A stretch of 38,460 nt of DNA from Protostelium mycophagum. Taxonomy: Eukaryota > Evosea > Variosea > Protosteliida > Protosteliaceae. Shown piece by piece: positions 29,023 to 38,460 of this stretch. The translations under genes were made by a program, and so were the position numbers. Numbering within the stretch: the stretch's first letter is position 1; each line of letters starts with the position of its first letter. The stretch covers positions 1 to 38,460 of the forward strand of contig MZNV01003000.1 of assembly GCA_002081555.1 (NCBI GenBank). Reading direction: 5' to 3'. The notes beneath the pieces were generated by a model that was given only the letters and a program-made list of their open reading frames with translations, did no database searches and had not been told where the DNA came from.

Positions 29023-31005
29023 TTATGTTTTATGGCTTTGGCTGCGTTGTGAAGAATACGGCATCAGGTGTTCATCAGCAGTCACATTCTGTGGTTTTCT
29101 CATCATCAAGTGACGGCGATCTTGAGCGTGGTTATGCGGTAAAGGTGACGGCAAGCGCCGTCCGCTTGACGTTTTGCACTGAAAATATCAAAAGAGTATT
29201 GAGGCCGAATATTTATCTATATGATTTAGATGTGGTGAGCCTCTTCCTCTTTTGGTTTAGAATCCTGAGGATTTTATTTTTTTTCAACCCAGTCAATCTC
29301 TCAAATCTCTCCATGTCTCTCTTTTTAGGATACATTCCCTGCTTTTTTAAGGATTTTTATCGCGCGTGTTGTAGTGGAGAAACACTTACGTGGTGTCGTC
29401 GAAACCAATTTTGGATGAATTTATGTGCAGCTTCTGGGGTCAAAATTTTCTGTTCAATTGTAGATGAGTCTTCATGACCCGTTGTAGACGCTGGTGTATT
29501 CTGAGACTCTGCCTCTGGGAAAGATGGAGAAGAATCCAGTTGTGCTGAGGCAATATCCTTTGGGTTCTGTCTCGTTGTAGATGGATGTGTATACGAAGTA
29601 TCTTGATAATTCTCAATTGTAGATGGGCTCATAAATTCTCCGAAATTCTCCTCTGCCTCGTGATAATGGTTTGGATCACTCTGAGTTGTAGACTGAGTTG
29701 TAGACTGAGTTGTAGACGGGTGCATATAGTTTCCTCTTGTGTCATGCTTTGTCTTGCTTGCATTCTTCATTGGCTGGTTGTAGAGCACTAAATATTTTCG
29801 ATACAAGCATCATAATTATAAATTTGAGAAGTGAAGAACAACTCACTTAAGAGGTCAGACTTCCCGTAGCGTGCCGTCTTTATCGGTGGTAGTTCTGGCG
29901 TCTTTGAAACAGGAGTGGGTGGGGCAACATATGCATTCAATATATCATCTTGCATCTCGTCCTCTGAAGAACTCGACTCTTCTGCTTCCAATAAGATCAC
30001 GATGAACAGTGATCGTTAGAGACATGATCGGCTGACCTTCATTTGTGGAGGTGATGATTGAGTCTTCATTTGTAAGTGCAGGTGTTGTGATGGAGGATGT
30101 CATGTGCATTGGGGTGATGACACTTGAGGTTCTATCTGATAGGCTGCTCTGTCTTGGCGTTGTAGTCGCGTTGGTGAGTATCTGTGGTGTGTCCATCTTG
30201 TCATCGTCTTCAGAATCTGCGACTCTTCATTACTGCTGGGGAATATAATTGAAGCAAAAACAAAATATGAGTTATTCTCAAACAGATGTTGATTTCCAGA
30301 AAATTTTCGCGGCGTGATTTAAATGCAAGGAATATCTAATAGTTGTGGCCGCAATGCATGCAGTTTTATCACAGGAAAGCATTAGGATGCAGTTGAAAGT
30401 GTATATTATCAAACATATTAATTGAGGTTATGGCATTAGAAGTATAGACACACCTTCAAAAGGGATCATCGTGACTTGTACTGTTTCATTCACATTCTTC
30501 TCTCTCTTTGTGCCATTTTCCTTGGGATCCTTTTTCTTCTTCTTTTTTTCCTGTTTTTTCAGTTCCTTTTTCTCTTTTTTCTCTTTTTCTTTTCTTTTTT
30601 CTTCCTTTTCTTCTCTTTTCTCTTTTTCTTCTTTTGTTTTTTCTTCCTTTTCTTTTGTTTTTTCTCGTCTTTTTTCTTCCTTTTCTTTTGATTTTTTTAG
30701 TTTTGTGTCGATGGGTTGTGAATGGTTTGATAGTGGCACGTTATCCAACACCTTCAAATGTGATCCGATTGTCTATCGCATTATGATACCTCATAGCACA
30801 GCGCTGTCAATTCTTCTTTTTGTAAATCCAATGAATTTGGAAGGAGTAAAAATTGGCTTTCCAACTGTCTTCTTATCGATGCAGGAGTTCTGATCATTGA
30901 TTAAATGACAAAAAACGAATAGATTACTCACGATTGCGCATCCTTCTGTATGATATTTTGAATCTCCTGGGAAATTCGAGTTTTGTTTGCTGTGATGTCC
31001 AACAT
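29023..31005 (-). CDS. DEK-C-like, lysine-rich and serine/threonine-rich nuclear protein
   Basis: Exons 31005-30932, 30889-30790, 30751-30454, 30222-30037, 29981-29848, 29787-29390, then an unresolved 3' part ending at 29023 or in an alternative exon near 29210-29330. The N terminus resembles the DEK-C fold (RISQEIQNIIQKDAQ, TPASIRRQLESQF, LQKEELTALCYEVLD). It is followed by about 80 residues almost wholly Lys/Glu, then Ser/Thr-rich acidic regions (SSSSEDEMQDD) and a segment with repeated STTQ/PSTT. The last firm exon ends AAHKFIQNWFRRHH. Composition suggests a chromatin or nucleolar protein; no enzyme domain is visible. The exon at 29848 may be off by one base. Confidence 0.6.
29685..29716 (-). 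repeat. triple 12-bp repeat coding STTQ
   Basis: Three adjacent copies of TCTACAACTCAG (minus strand) encode STTQ three times. Each contains the window-wide octamer TCTACAAC. Further single copies coding STT lie at 29574 and 29481, plus TCTACAATT variants coding STI. Confidence 0.85.
30525..30700. repeat. long polypyrimidine/polypurine tract
   Basis: About 175 bp of almost uninterrupted T/C on the plus strand (A/G on the minus strand) encode the Lys/Glu run of the DEK-C-like protein. Such tracts can form triplexes and slip in replication. Confidence 0.85.
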
Positions 31006-32157
31006 GCCTCCCTGTTGATCGATCCCGCAACACAAAACGAATGATACGACGCGCGAAACATATCCGAAAAATCGAGTAAAGTTATCCCATAATTAACATT
31101 CATCAATGTGCATATTTCAAGGTATCTTTCCCATCTTCGTGGTTGGCGTGGCCTCTCTTCCCTCCGCACGAAACGTTGATTAAGCGGGTTCTGTTGGCAG
31201 AATCTCCTTTCTCAAATCAGGAGTTACCTCCTCTTTCTTGTGACCACCCAAAGTTGCTGCGTGCAGCAGTTGGGACCCAGGGGCGGACTGGTGAGCTGGA
31301 GCTTTGGTTCGGGCTCGCCACAAGCATGGGCAAAAACAGGGTTCTGAAGACGAGACCACTTTTGGTTGAGACGTCAATACTCCATCAGCTCCGAGCACTT
31401 TAACTCAACTGACTTCATGGAGAATGTCGTGTTTTTTGAGTCTCATTTATTCAATTTCTCATTAACCCTTACAGTATTGGAGTGACTTTCCCAAGAGCGC
31501 TCCGTCCACGGGGTAATACCTTGCAGCACTCAATATCCTTCTCTCAAATCCGCAATCTTCCAGTCATTTCCAAGAATCAATATTCAAAAGCAACGGATAG
31601 TTCCTCTTTTGGGTGAGATCCTTCTAAATATTGTCCTCCGTTGTAGATGTTGAACCAGACCTATGACAGGTGAGCCACGTTGATTATTGCGTCTGAACTC
31701 TGAAATATGCAGGCAAGACAAGAGCAATGATGTGAAGGAAATGATTTATTACCCTGCGGACAAGGATTTGCAAAATGAAAAATAATTGCAGTAACGCTGT
31801 GAGTAACACGTTAATGTTACCGTGTATTGTATGGCAACTGGTGAGGTGTACAAATGCTTATCCGCCTTTGAGGAAATCATATTTACATTCTCAAGACAAT
31901 AGAGAAAGATGTGCAGAAAGGCAAGCGTTCGAAGGTCACTGAAGAGGATATTCCATTCCTATGTTGGCTGCCGTGAGCGACACGTCTCATGTGATGAGGG
32001 GTGAGGTGTCCTCTTTCTTGTTTTGGAGAAGTGCAAGAAAGACTCCACAAACTCACTGAATCAAGAGGATGTAGATGATAAGTAGACTGTGAAGACAAAA
32101 AGGTCTGTGGTGATTTACAGCTTCCTACACCTTTTCTTCATGTTGAATTTTGATAAT
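31006..32157. other. unassigned 1.15-kb region with a dispersed repeat copy
   Basis: No gene could be supported. A frame at 31143-31403 (+, 86 residues) is slightly GC-richer than its surroundings and could be an exon, but it matches nothing I recognise. The repeat copy lies at 31767-31869. One GTTGTAGA octamer lies at 31640. Confidence 0.4.
31767..31869 (+). repeat. dispersed repeat, copy 2
   Basis: Second copy of the element at 1518-1628, same orientation, 30 kb apart, with a 12-bp internal deletion relative to copy 1 and many substitutions. Both copies lie in gene-poor stretches. Confidence 0.7.
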
Positions 32158-32162
32158 TTATT
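32157..32162 (-). terminator. AATAAA overlapping the stop codon
   Basis: The P4-ATPase ends TCTGAATAAATT on the minus strand; TAA overlaps AATAAA. Confidence 0.6.
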
Positions 32163-35100
32163 CAGATTTGTTTTCTGGTGAGTTCTCAACCACCTCTTCC
32201 GCAATTTGTTGTATGTCGGCCATGTCATAGACATTCTTTTTCTTCATATATTGTAACTCTTGCACTATGTGGTACGCAGACGGATAGTAGCTTCTCTTTA
32301 TGCTGTTCACAAATATTAATGTTTTATCAGAGGAAATATAACTTACTATTTCCAAGCGATATCTCTGTACATCGCGACGACTCCAACGAGCACAAGAGTG
32401 AAGTAATAAACCGGGGAATTTAAAAAGTGCCATGCCACTTTGTACAAATCAACTCCAATATCGACCTATATATGTCAATACCTCCTTCTCACCAGCACAT
32501 AATAGAAATATGAGAATCTACAACGAGAATATTGATCATCTACAACTCACTCTTTCCCATATCGATCCGTAGCCAAGGACCCACACGATCCAAGCGAACA
32601 AAGAAGAGTAAAGCATCATCTGGAATATCCAGTTCCATGTTCTACAACGTTGTAGTCAGTCACAAGACCCAGAAATCTCGTTGAAATTTCACCTTGTTTC
32701 TATGGCCAGTTTGAGTGTCACGATGAGTACCGCCGAAGAAAAAACAACCGCCCCGAAACCCCACAGTCCGAGATTTTCACCATTTGACCGGATGACGTCA
32801 TCGCGTAATGCTAAATATGGTATGAAAAAGGCCAACTGTTAACTTTAGGTGAAATGCAAGGGAAAATGGATATGATGATATCTCATGTTGATGTCATGAC
32901 TCACAAATGAATGGTATATGGCATTCATAATCCATGCCCAGAAGGCTTTACTGTTAAACTATAATAGTAAGTATACATCTACACCATTGTAATTCACTTA
33001 CGTATTTTCCGTTGATTCCGGATCTATATAATTCCGGAAATTTTTCGAGCATTTTATCAGAGACTTCCTTGTCACTGATTCCGAATACGACAGCAGGTAG
33101 TAATGTGAATAATACATTATACATAGCAATAGTCCACCTCTCAAAAAGACTCTGAAGATTCTCAGAAAAATACGAACGAAATAGTTGTACATCTACAATG
33201 ATAAAAAGATAGAAGGCCGACCTGTCCGGAGAAACCGCAGAAAATTGTGAACCATAATTGAATGAGATAGAGGAGCACATTCTTGTAAAAAGAGTACAGA
33301 ATCAGTTTGGAGATCTTTCTGTATGCATTACGTCCATGCACCAACAGTAGTCTTCGCAGAAATCTGAATTGCGCGATCGCATAATCGCTAGCCCTGGCGG
33401 CTTGTAGTCCTGGTGACGGGTCAGTCTACAACTGTTGATGAATAATCGAAGAAGTATATATACCTTCTTCACCACTTATTCCGACACCGACATGGGCCTC
33501 TTGAATCATACTAACCTATTCATTTATTAACACTCATTTCAGAAATGGAGGTTCTTAAACATTTGATTATAAAGATAAAAGGAGTAAGAGAATTACATCG
33601 TTGGCACCATCCCCGATGGCTAATGTGATTGCGTTGAGGTTCTGCCTGACCAGTTTAACAACAGATGCCTTCTGTCCTGGAGTAACTCTGCAGCATATCA
33701 CCGCTTTACACTTGGTCGCGAGGGCCAATGTCTTCATTTTGAGTGCATCATTCAACGCAAAATGAAGGGTTGTTCCGTCTATGATCAGTGCAAGAGGCGT
33801 CTACAACGAGTCAGTTTTTGTCTTGTTTTTTCCGAGTGAAAAATTGCAGGAATGAATTTGATATTTTTGGCGGGAAAATGAGTTGAGCTGACCTCATTGG
33901 GGTCTCGTTGTATTACAACTCTCTTGTAGTCGCTCAGTCCGCTCAAAATCTGGCCGAGCGCCCCTTGTTGCTATGTTCCATGAACATACGAAATACACAC
34001 AAATTTTCATGATGTCCATAAGATATCTCACCGTATCGGGTCGCGCTCCGTGAATGTTTGCGTATTTCTCCAGATAATGATTTAGTTTTGCCTCTGTGGC
34101 TTCCTCTGTATCTTTGTTTACAACCATCAAGTCCATCTCCTTCGTTAATAACCTATATTTCATCTTATTTTCTGGCACATCTACAACTAGCCAATTTCTA
34201 TACATATTTTGACATTATAAAATATGTGTAAATACCTGCAAGAATAGCCGATGTTGATGGCTGTTTCCTGCTTATCACCGGTCAATACCCATATCTTAAT
34301 CCCAGCACGCGCGAGTGTTGCGATCGTTTCAGGTACACCCGCTTGTAATTTATCCTCCACTGCAGTAGCGCCTATCAAATACATCTCCTTCTCTATCATC
34401 TCTGCCATCTTTGCCAGCTGCCTTTGTCAATCTCGTTGTAGATTCGACAATATTTAATAAATATCCCAGTCGCACTCGGATAAAATCCGGAAAAATACAG
34501 TTGTAGATGATGATATTACCTCAGATTCACGGTTTCCGATTTTGGTGGAAGCTTTGTGGTATAATGCCTGCCATTGTTCATAATAATCATTCTCTAATTC
34601 TAATTTTGCAAGGCAAAGTGTTCGAAGCCCTTCTGCTGCAAATTCGTCCAAGTGTTTTCTGTACAATTCAGGATCTACAGTGGTGCACACGTAAATGTAT
34701 AAATACATCCAGATCTACAACGAGGGAATCACCTTGTTGTAGCAGCATATGGGTTGTTTGGGGCTAATCTCTCGTAGATAACACTGTCTGCTCCCTTGCA
34801 ATATAAAAAGGTTCTATTCTGTTCATCTCGTACAATGACAGACATCCTCTTTCTCTCATTCGTGAATTCCAGTGTATTTAAGACCTGAATAATGGTCATT
34901 CTAAATTTGAATGATGGATTTGGCGGGAAAGTTGTACCTGAAAGATGCGATCTTTACCGCCAATTTTCACGGTAACGGTGCGAGGTGTGCGACTCTGCAC
35001 AGGTCAGAAGAATAAAAGGAGAGATGATCCAAGACATTACGTGAAAATAATAGCCGAAAAATTTAGCAGCCTTCACGAGAGCAGCCTCATCAGGGGAGGA

Positions 35101-37455
35101 TGCTTGGTATACAATCACTATAAATGTCATCATCTACAACGTCCCAAATTTTCATGCCGATTCTAAAAGCTGGAGATATTGATGTCATTGTAGATGGTTA
35201 CCTCCATCGTTTTCTTCAGGGATGACAGTGTGACATACTGATAATAATGTCATGGCTTCTATTGCAGTTGCAGAATCTTCATCTCTTGAATTTCTATTCA
35301 AAGCATCCAATAGTGATTGATCATGCCATTCTATGTTTGAATAACTGGACTGAAAATAGGTCAGTAAGATTATCATTCAATTTTGATAGACTTATGGAGT
35401 TGTAGAAATGTGCTACTTACGGCTGATTTGATGTGGTCATCGTCATTGAGATCTGCAGATTCACCAGGGAGAGACCCATAACTAGTCCCACCAAACGTAC
35501 ATCTACAACGATAAATATCAGCATCCCCACCCACATATCTTGGAAATAATATTCCACAACAATATTATACAACTTGTATCGCCTTTGACGAATCCGTAAC
35601 TCCTCTTGCTACATGAAAAATACAATATTCAAGACCAAAGCTTACCTCTTAAATTCCATCTTATTGCAGGTAAGTGTTCCCGTCTTATCACTGAAAATAT
35701 ATTCCACCTGAATCTTCTCAGAATCTTCCACGTACTTTGTCGAAATTTCATCGAATTTTACCTGTCCTAATTCTTCATTTAAATTTGAGGTTCTTGCTTG
35801 TGCAGGTGTATCCGACTCCGGATCATACATTTGTGCATCGTTATTTATGAAATACGCCTGAATTTTCTCAGATCTTTTGCAACTACAATTCCATCTACAA
35901 CCTGCCCGAATTTGACCAGCTCTACCGACACGTAAAGTGATATTGGAATGAAATTATTGTACAAGATGACAAAGGTGATGAAGGCGCCAAAAGTTCCCGC
36001 GCTTTCTGAAACGTTAAAACCCAAGTACCATGCGGGTTTTGCGTTTGCGTTGAACCATTTGGTGTATAAAACAGCAGAGATGATAGACATCGCAATTAAG
36101 AGGAAGAACATGAATAGGATCTGTACGTTCGCAGTACGCTCCACGTTGGAACGCTTGACAGGTGCGGGCCTGTGTATTTCAGTGAAATTTTAATGGGATG
36201 TGACTTACGCAGAATTTTTCATGAGCTTGGTCTCGTGACCAGTGTAGATGACGATCCCATAAATCCATTTTGTGTTACGTAACATCGACCCCTTCACAAT
36301 TCAATGTTAATCAATCGACTATTCGCAGTAATTGAAAAAAAATAGAAGCATATTCACACAGATAAAGATCTTTCCTCTATAACGAAAGATATAAAGAGAT
36401 GGAGGCTTACTCTCAATAGTGTCTGCTTCGCCCCGAGCGAAAAAACTTGTTCCTGCAATTGTAGTGACCCGTCAAAATTGTACAGCCTTGGATTAGGTGC
36501 CTCAGCTTTAAGTACACTTCCCGCCAACCCTTCTCCAATCAATTCTCTCTACAACCAGCCATTTGAAAATTTCGAGCCACCCACCTTGGTTGATTGATTG
36601 TAGATCCACGAGGTGTGTAGTCTCAGGAATAGCTTGCTTTGCTTTCAAGTTGGTTTCACCATCTAAATTTGCAGTCTCAACATAACAAAGTCCTGAATTC
36701 TCGGAGGAGGAAATCAACAATAAATCAGCAGGGATATAGGACCTGTTTTCGACCTGATTTTGTTAGTAAAGAGGAGAAAATGGTGATGTCCTGACCTGAA
36801 CGATGTCGCCCACCGCGATGCGCTTCCAGATGGTATCTACGTATTGACCACCTCTGATGATTTGTATGGCTCTGTTGTTTGTCGCACGATCTTGTCTGTG
36901 CCGTTTCTATGCCAAGTCAAAAACTGTCATTTAGCTTTGTATTTTGTAAGTTGGTGAGATAACGTTTCAGATTAGATGAAAATGTGATAATGTCTGACCA
37001 GATCTTCGTAGATTTCTTTTATGGCAGTAAAAGTCATAACCACAGAGAGAGTTCCAAGAGTGGTCCATCTTCCAGTGGGAGATATTCCTGGTATTTGCTG
37101 CACACTTTAGCTTCTTGTTGGATGATCATAGATCAACCTGCAAACCGATGATCACCAGGAAGTATACGTTGGCCACTCTCATGAATTGTTCCCAAAGAAA
37201 TAACAAGAGGAAATTCCATATTCTATACTTTGAGGTTCGCACAGAATTACCCATATATTTTGCTGGCAGATTCTTATCACCGTCATTTGGGTAGATAATA
37301 CGTATGTTGGGGTTGAGTTCTAAGCCTTCATCCAATTTCACCACGCTGGGGACTGTCTGCAGATCATACTTCAGTGCTCAAAGCTAAAGAGAAGGTTATA
37401 TGTGTGTTCTTACCTCGTCAAGCTCGACACCTTCCGAGGGACTCTCTTTCAGCAT
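32158..37455 (-). CDS. P4-type ATPase (phospholipid flippase)
   Basis: Twenty-eight exons, about 1159 residues. It flips aminophospholipids to the cytosolic leaflet using ATP. Hallmarks in order: [15 protein letters not shown] (TM1), [10 protein letters not shown] (DGET about 188-191), PISLYVS (about 363-369), [15 protein letters not shown] (phosphorylated Asp416), [64 protein letters not shown] hinge (about 838-844), [19 protein letters not shown], then the C-terminal TM7-10 with YNVLFT. Exons high to low: 37455-37414, 37356-37138, 37097-36999, 36906-36796, 36753-36581, 36546-36411, 36291-36209, 36169-35902, 35857-35762, 35707-35646, 35502-35421, 35349-35202, 35117-35041, 34994-34938, 34884-34733, 34658-34520, 34417-34236, 34152-34032, 33970-33893, 33800-33597, 33515-33464, 33409-33222, 33160-33002, 32958-32905, 32835-32693, 32641-32551, 32465-32347, 32302-32158. 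The intron at 36547-36580 is least certain. Confidence 0.92.
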
Positions 37456-38460
37456 GTTGTATTGTCTGATTTAATGGAAACGATTGGCTGAAAAGAGGCC
37501 GAAGTATCACAAAGCTCACAACAAACGATATTGAACGAATTGAATGTCGAGGAGGACTTGACGTGTGGGCTGATGTCTTCGATATGCCGTCTGACAAATT
37601 TTCGGGCGGAACACGATCCGGTGGCGGGATTTCTGTGGTTTATCAAAATAGAAATGGCTTCAAAATTCAAAGAAGAAATCCCCGCAGTCGACATGCTTTC
37701 AGAGGGATCAGACCATCAGTTGATGAGGCTTCATCATTTTTTTTTCGAAGTGGAAAATAAGATCAATGAATCTGCCAGGCAATGAGCTGTTGTCTGAATC
37801 GTACAACTAAAATGGGATGTATATTTTCTGTTATTGAATTCCCAATGGATTGGACTTGGATTGGAACTTATGCGAAGTGACGCCCGCACTCCAAAAGTCG
37901 CTTGCAGTTGTAGTTTTCACTGAAATAAAGTCTGTGTCATTCTGCTTTATGTTTGTCACGTGGGCTGACCTTGTCATGTACATGTGACGTAATCTATTGT
38001 GCATTCTAATTTTTTTATTAGAGTTGAGCCAAATTACAATCTAAGAACGTAAAAATAAAATACAATCAATATTTCATGTTTATCTTTGCTATTTATGCAA
38101 GTTCTTTATCCTGTTGGTTAGTAGATCTTAATTTCACTAAACAGTGGTTGTCCTGAGGGGTGCTGATGATCTCTTTGTCTGGGATAATATCATCTGGAGG
38201 ACAGATGATTTTCTCCACTGACTATTAGATTAGTGTGTATACTTACACGAAAAGGAATGGAAAGAGAGAGAAGAACAAAAACAAAGAGAAGGATAACTCA
38301 AAGACGCGCCCTGATTCGGGACGTTGCGCTTCAAGTGCTTTATTACTTGGCCATAACGGCCGTTCCATGAACACTTGAATCTTCCTAATTTCCGTGTCGC
38401 GTGTTGTAAACGTGCACGCGTAACTTCGTGAACTTTAATAAATAAACAACAACGTTAATT
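37456..38460. other. unassigned right flank
   Basis: Upstream of the P4-ATPase start. Two overlapping plus-strand frames stay open: about 37475-37760 (no ATG until late) and 37531-37785 (first ATG near 37573, possible 70-residue product). The minus strand is also open over 37449-37694. None resembles a known protein. Beyond 37800 I see nothing but AT-rich sequence and one GTTGTAG word near 37908. Confidence 0.4.

Noticed and set aside
29019-29477. 152-residue plus-strand frame as a gene
   Set aside because: It overlaps the 3' exons of the minus-strand DEK-C-like gene, has no recognisable domain and lies opposite a convincing open exon at 29390-29787.
30471-30893. Phe/Ser-rich plus-strand frames over the pyrimidine tract
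   Set aside because: They are complements of the Lys/Glu-coding purine tract of the DEK-C-like gene; low-complexity shadows.
2658-36555. TCTACAAC as simply the 3' splice-site consensus
   Set aside because: About a dozen copies are acceptors, but at least as many lie in exons in varied frames and both orientations, so the splice role explains only part.
1-38460. CRISPR array, operon, tRNA, rRNA or integrated virus
   Set aside because: No regular spaced repeats, no polycistronic bacterial-style genes, no recognisable tRNA cloverleaf or rRNA sequence, and no viral hallmark gene was seen.

Overview
This is a eukaryotic nuclear window: about 40% GC, short intergenic gaps, and genes cut by many very short introns (mostly 35-60 nt, GT-AG, 3' sites often ending TTGTAG). 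I rebuilt the exons by hand from splice sites, frame continuity and family conservation. Two gene types, a kinase-AAA-GAF-histidine-kinase-receiver fusion and an F-box gene with membrane spans, together with the compact layout, suggest an amoebozoan protist, perhaps a protosteloid amoeba. The taxon is an inference from gene content only.

Layout. 1-1954: mostly unassigned, with a recent tandem duplication of an exon plus its intron and one copy of a dispersed repeat. 1955-4227 (+): SV2/SVOP-like MFS transporter. 4466-5826 (-): F-box protein fused to a multi-span membrane region. 6283-6784 (-): GNAT acetyltransferase, divergent from a proline-rich protein at 6837-8253 (+). 8334-8739 (-): broken Zn2Cys6 regulator. 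9071-12114 (-): CPSF73-family endonuclease with two altered metal ligands, divergent from the SNARE BET1 at 12213-12775 (+). 13227-14052 (-): peptidyl-tRNA hydrolase 2. 14179-16734 (-): PPR protein, divergent from mitoribosomal mL45-like protein at 16815-18013 (+). 18244-26445 (-): a 37-exon hybrid signalling protein of about 1923 residues. 26656-28899 (-): TBC/RabGAP. 29023-31005 (-): DEK-C-like nuclear protein. 31006-32157: unassigned, with the second copy of the dispersed repeat. 32158-37455 (-): 28-exon P4-ATPase flippase. 37456-38460: unassigned.

Themes. BET1, the TBC protein and the P4-ATPase all serve vesicle traffic. PTH2, the PPR protein and the mL45-like protein point to mitochondria, and the last two share an 80-bp divergent promoter. 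Neighbours are otherwise functionally mixed, as expected in eukaryotes.

The strongest unexplained signals are: (i) the octamer TCTACAAC/GTTGTAGA, about 47 copies on both strands in exons and introns against one or two expected; (ii) a CPSF73 homologue with His-to-Gln and His-to-Asn changes at two zinc ligands; (iii) a pseudokinase at the head of the hybrid histidine kinase; (iv) stop codons lying inside AATAAA in five genes.
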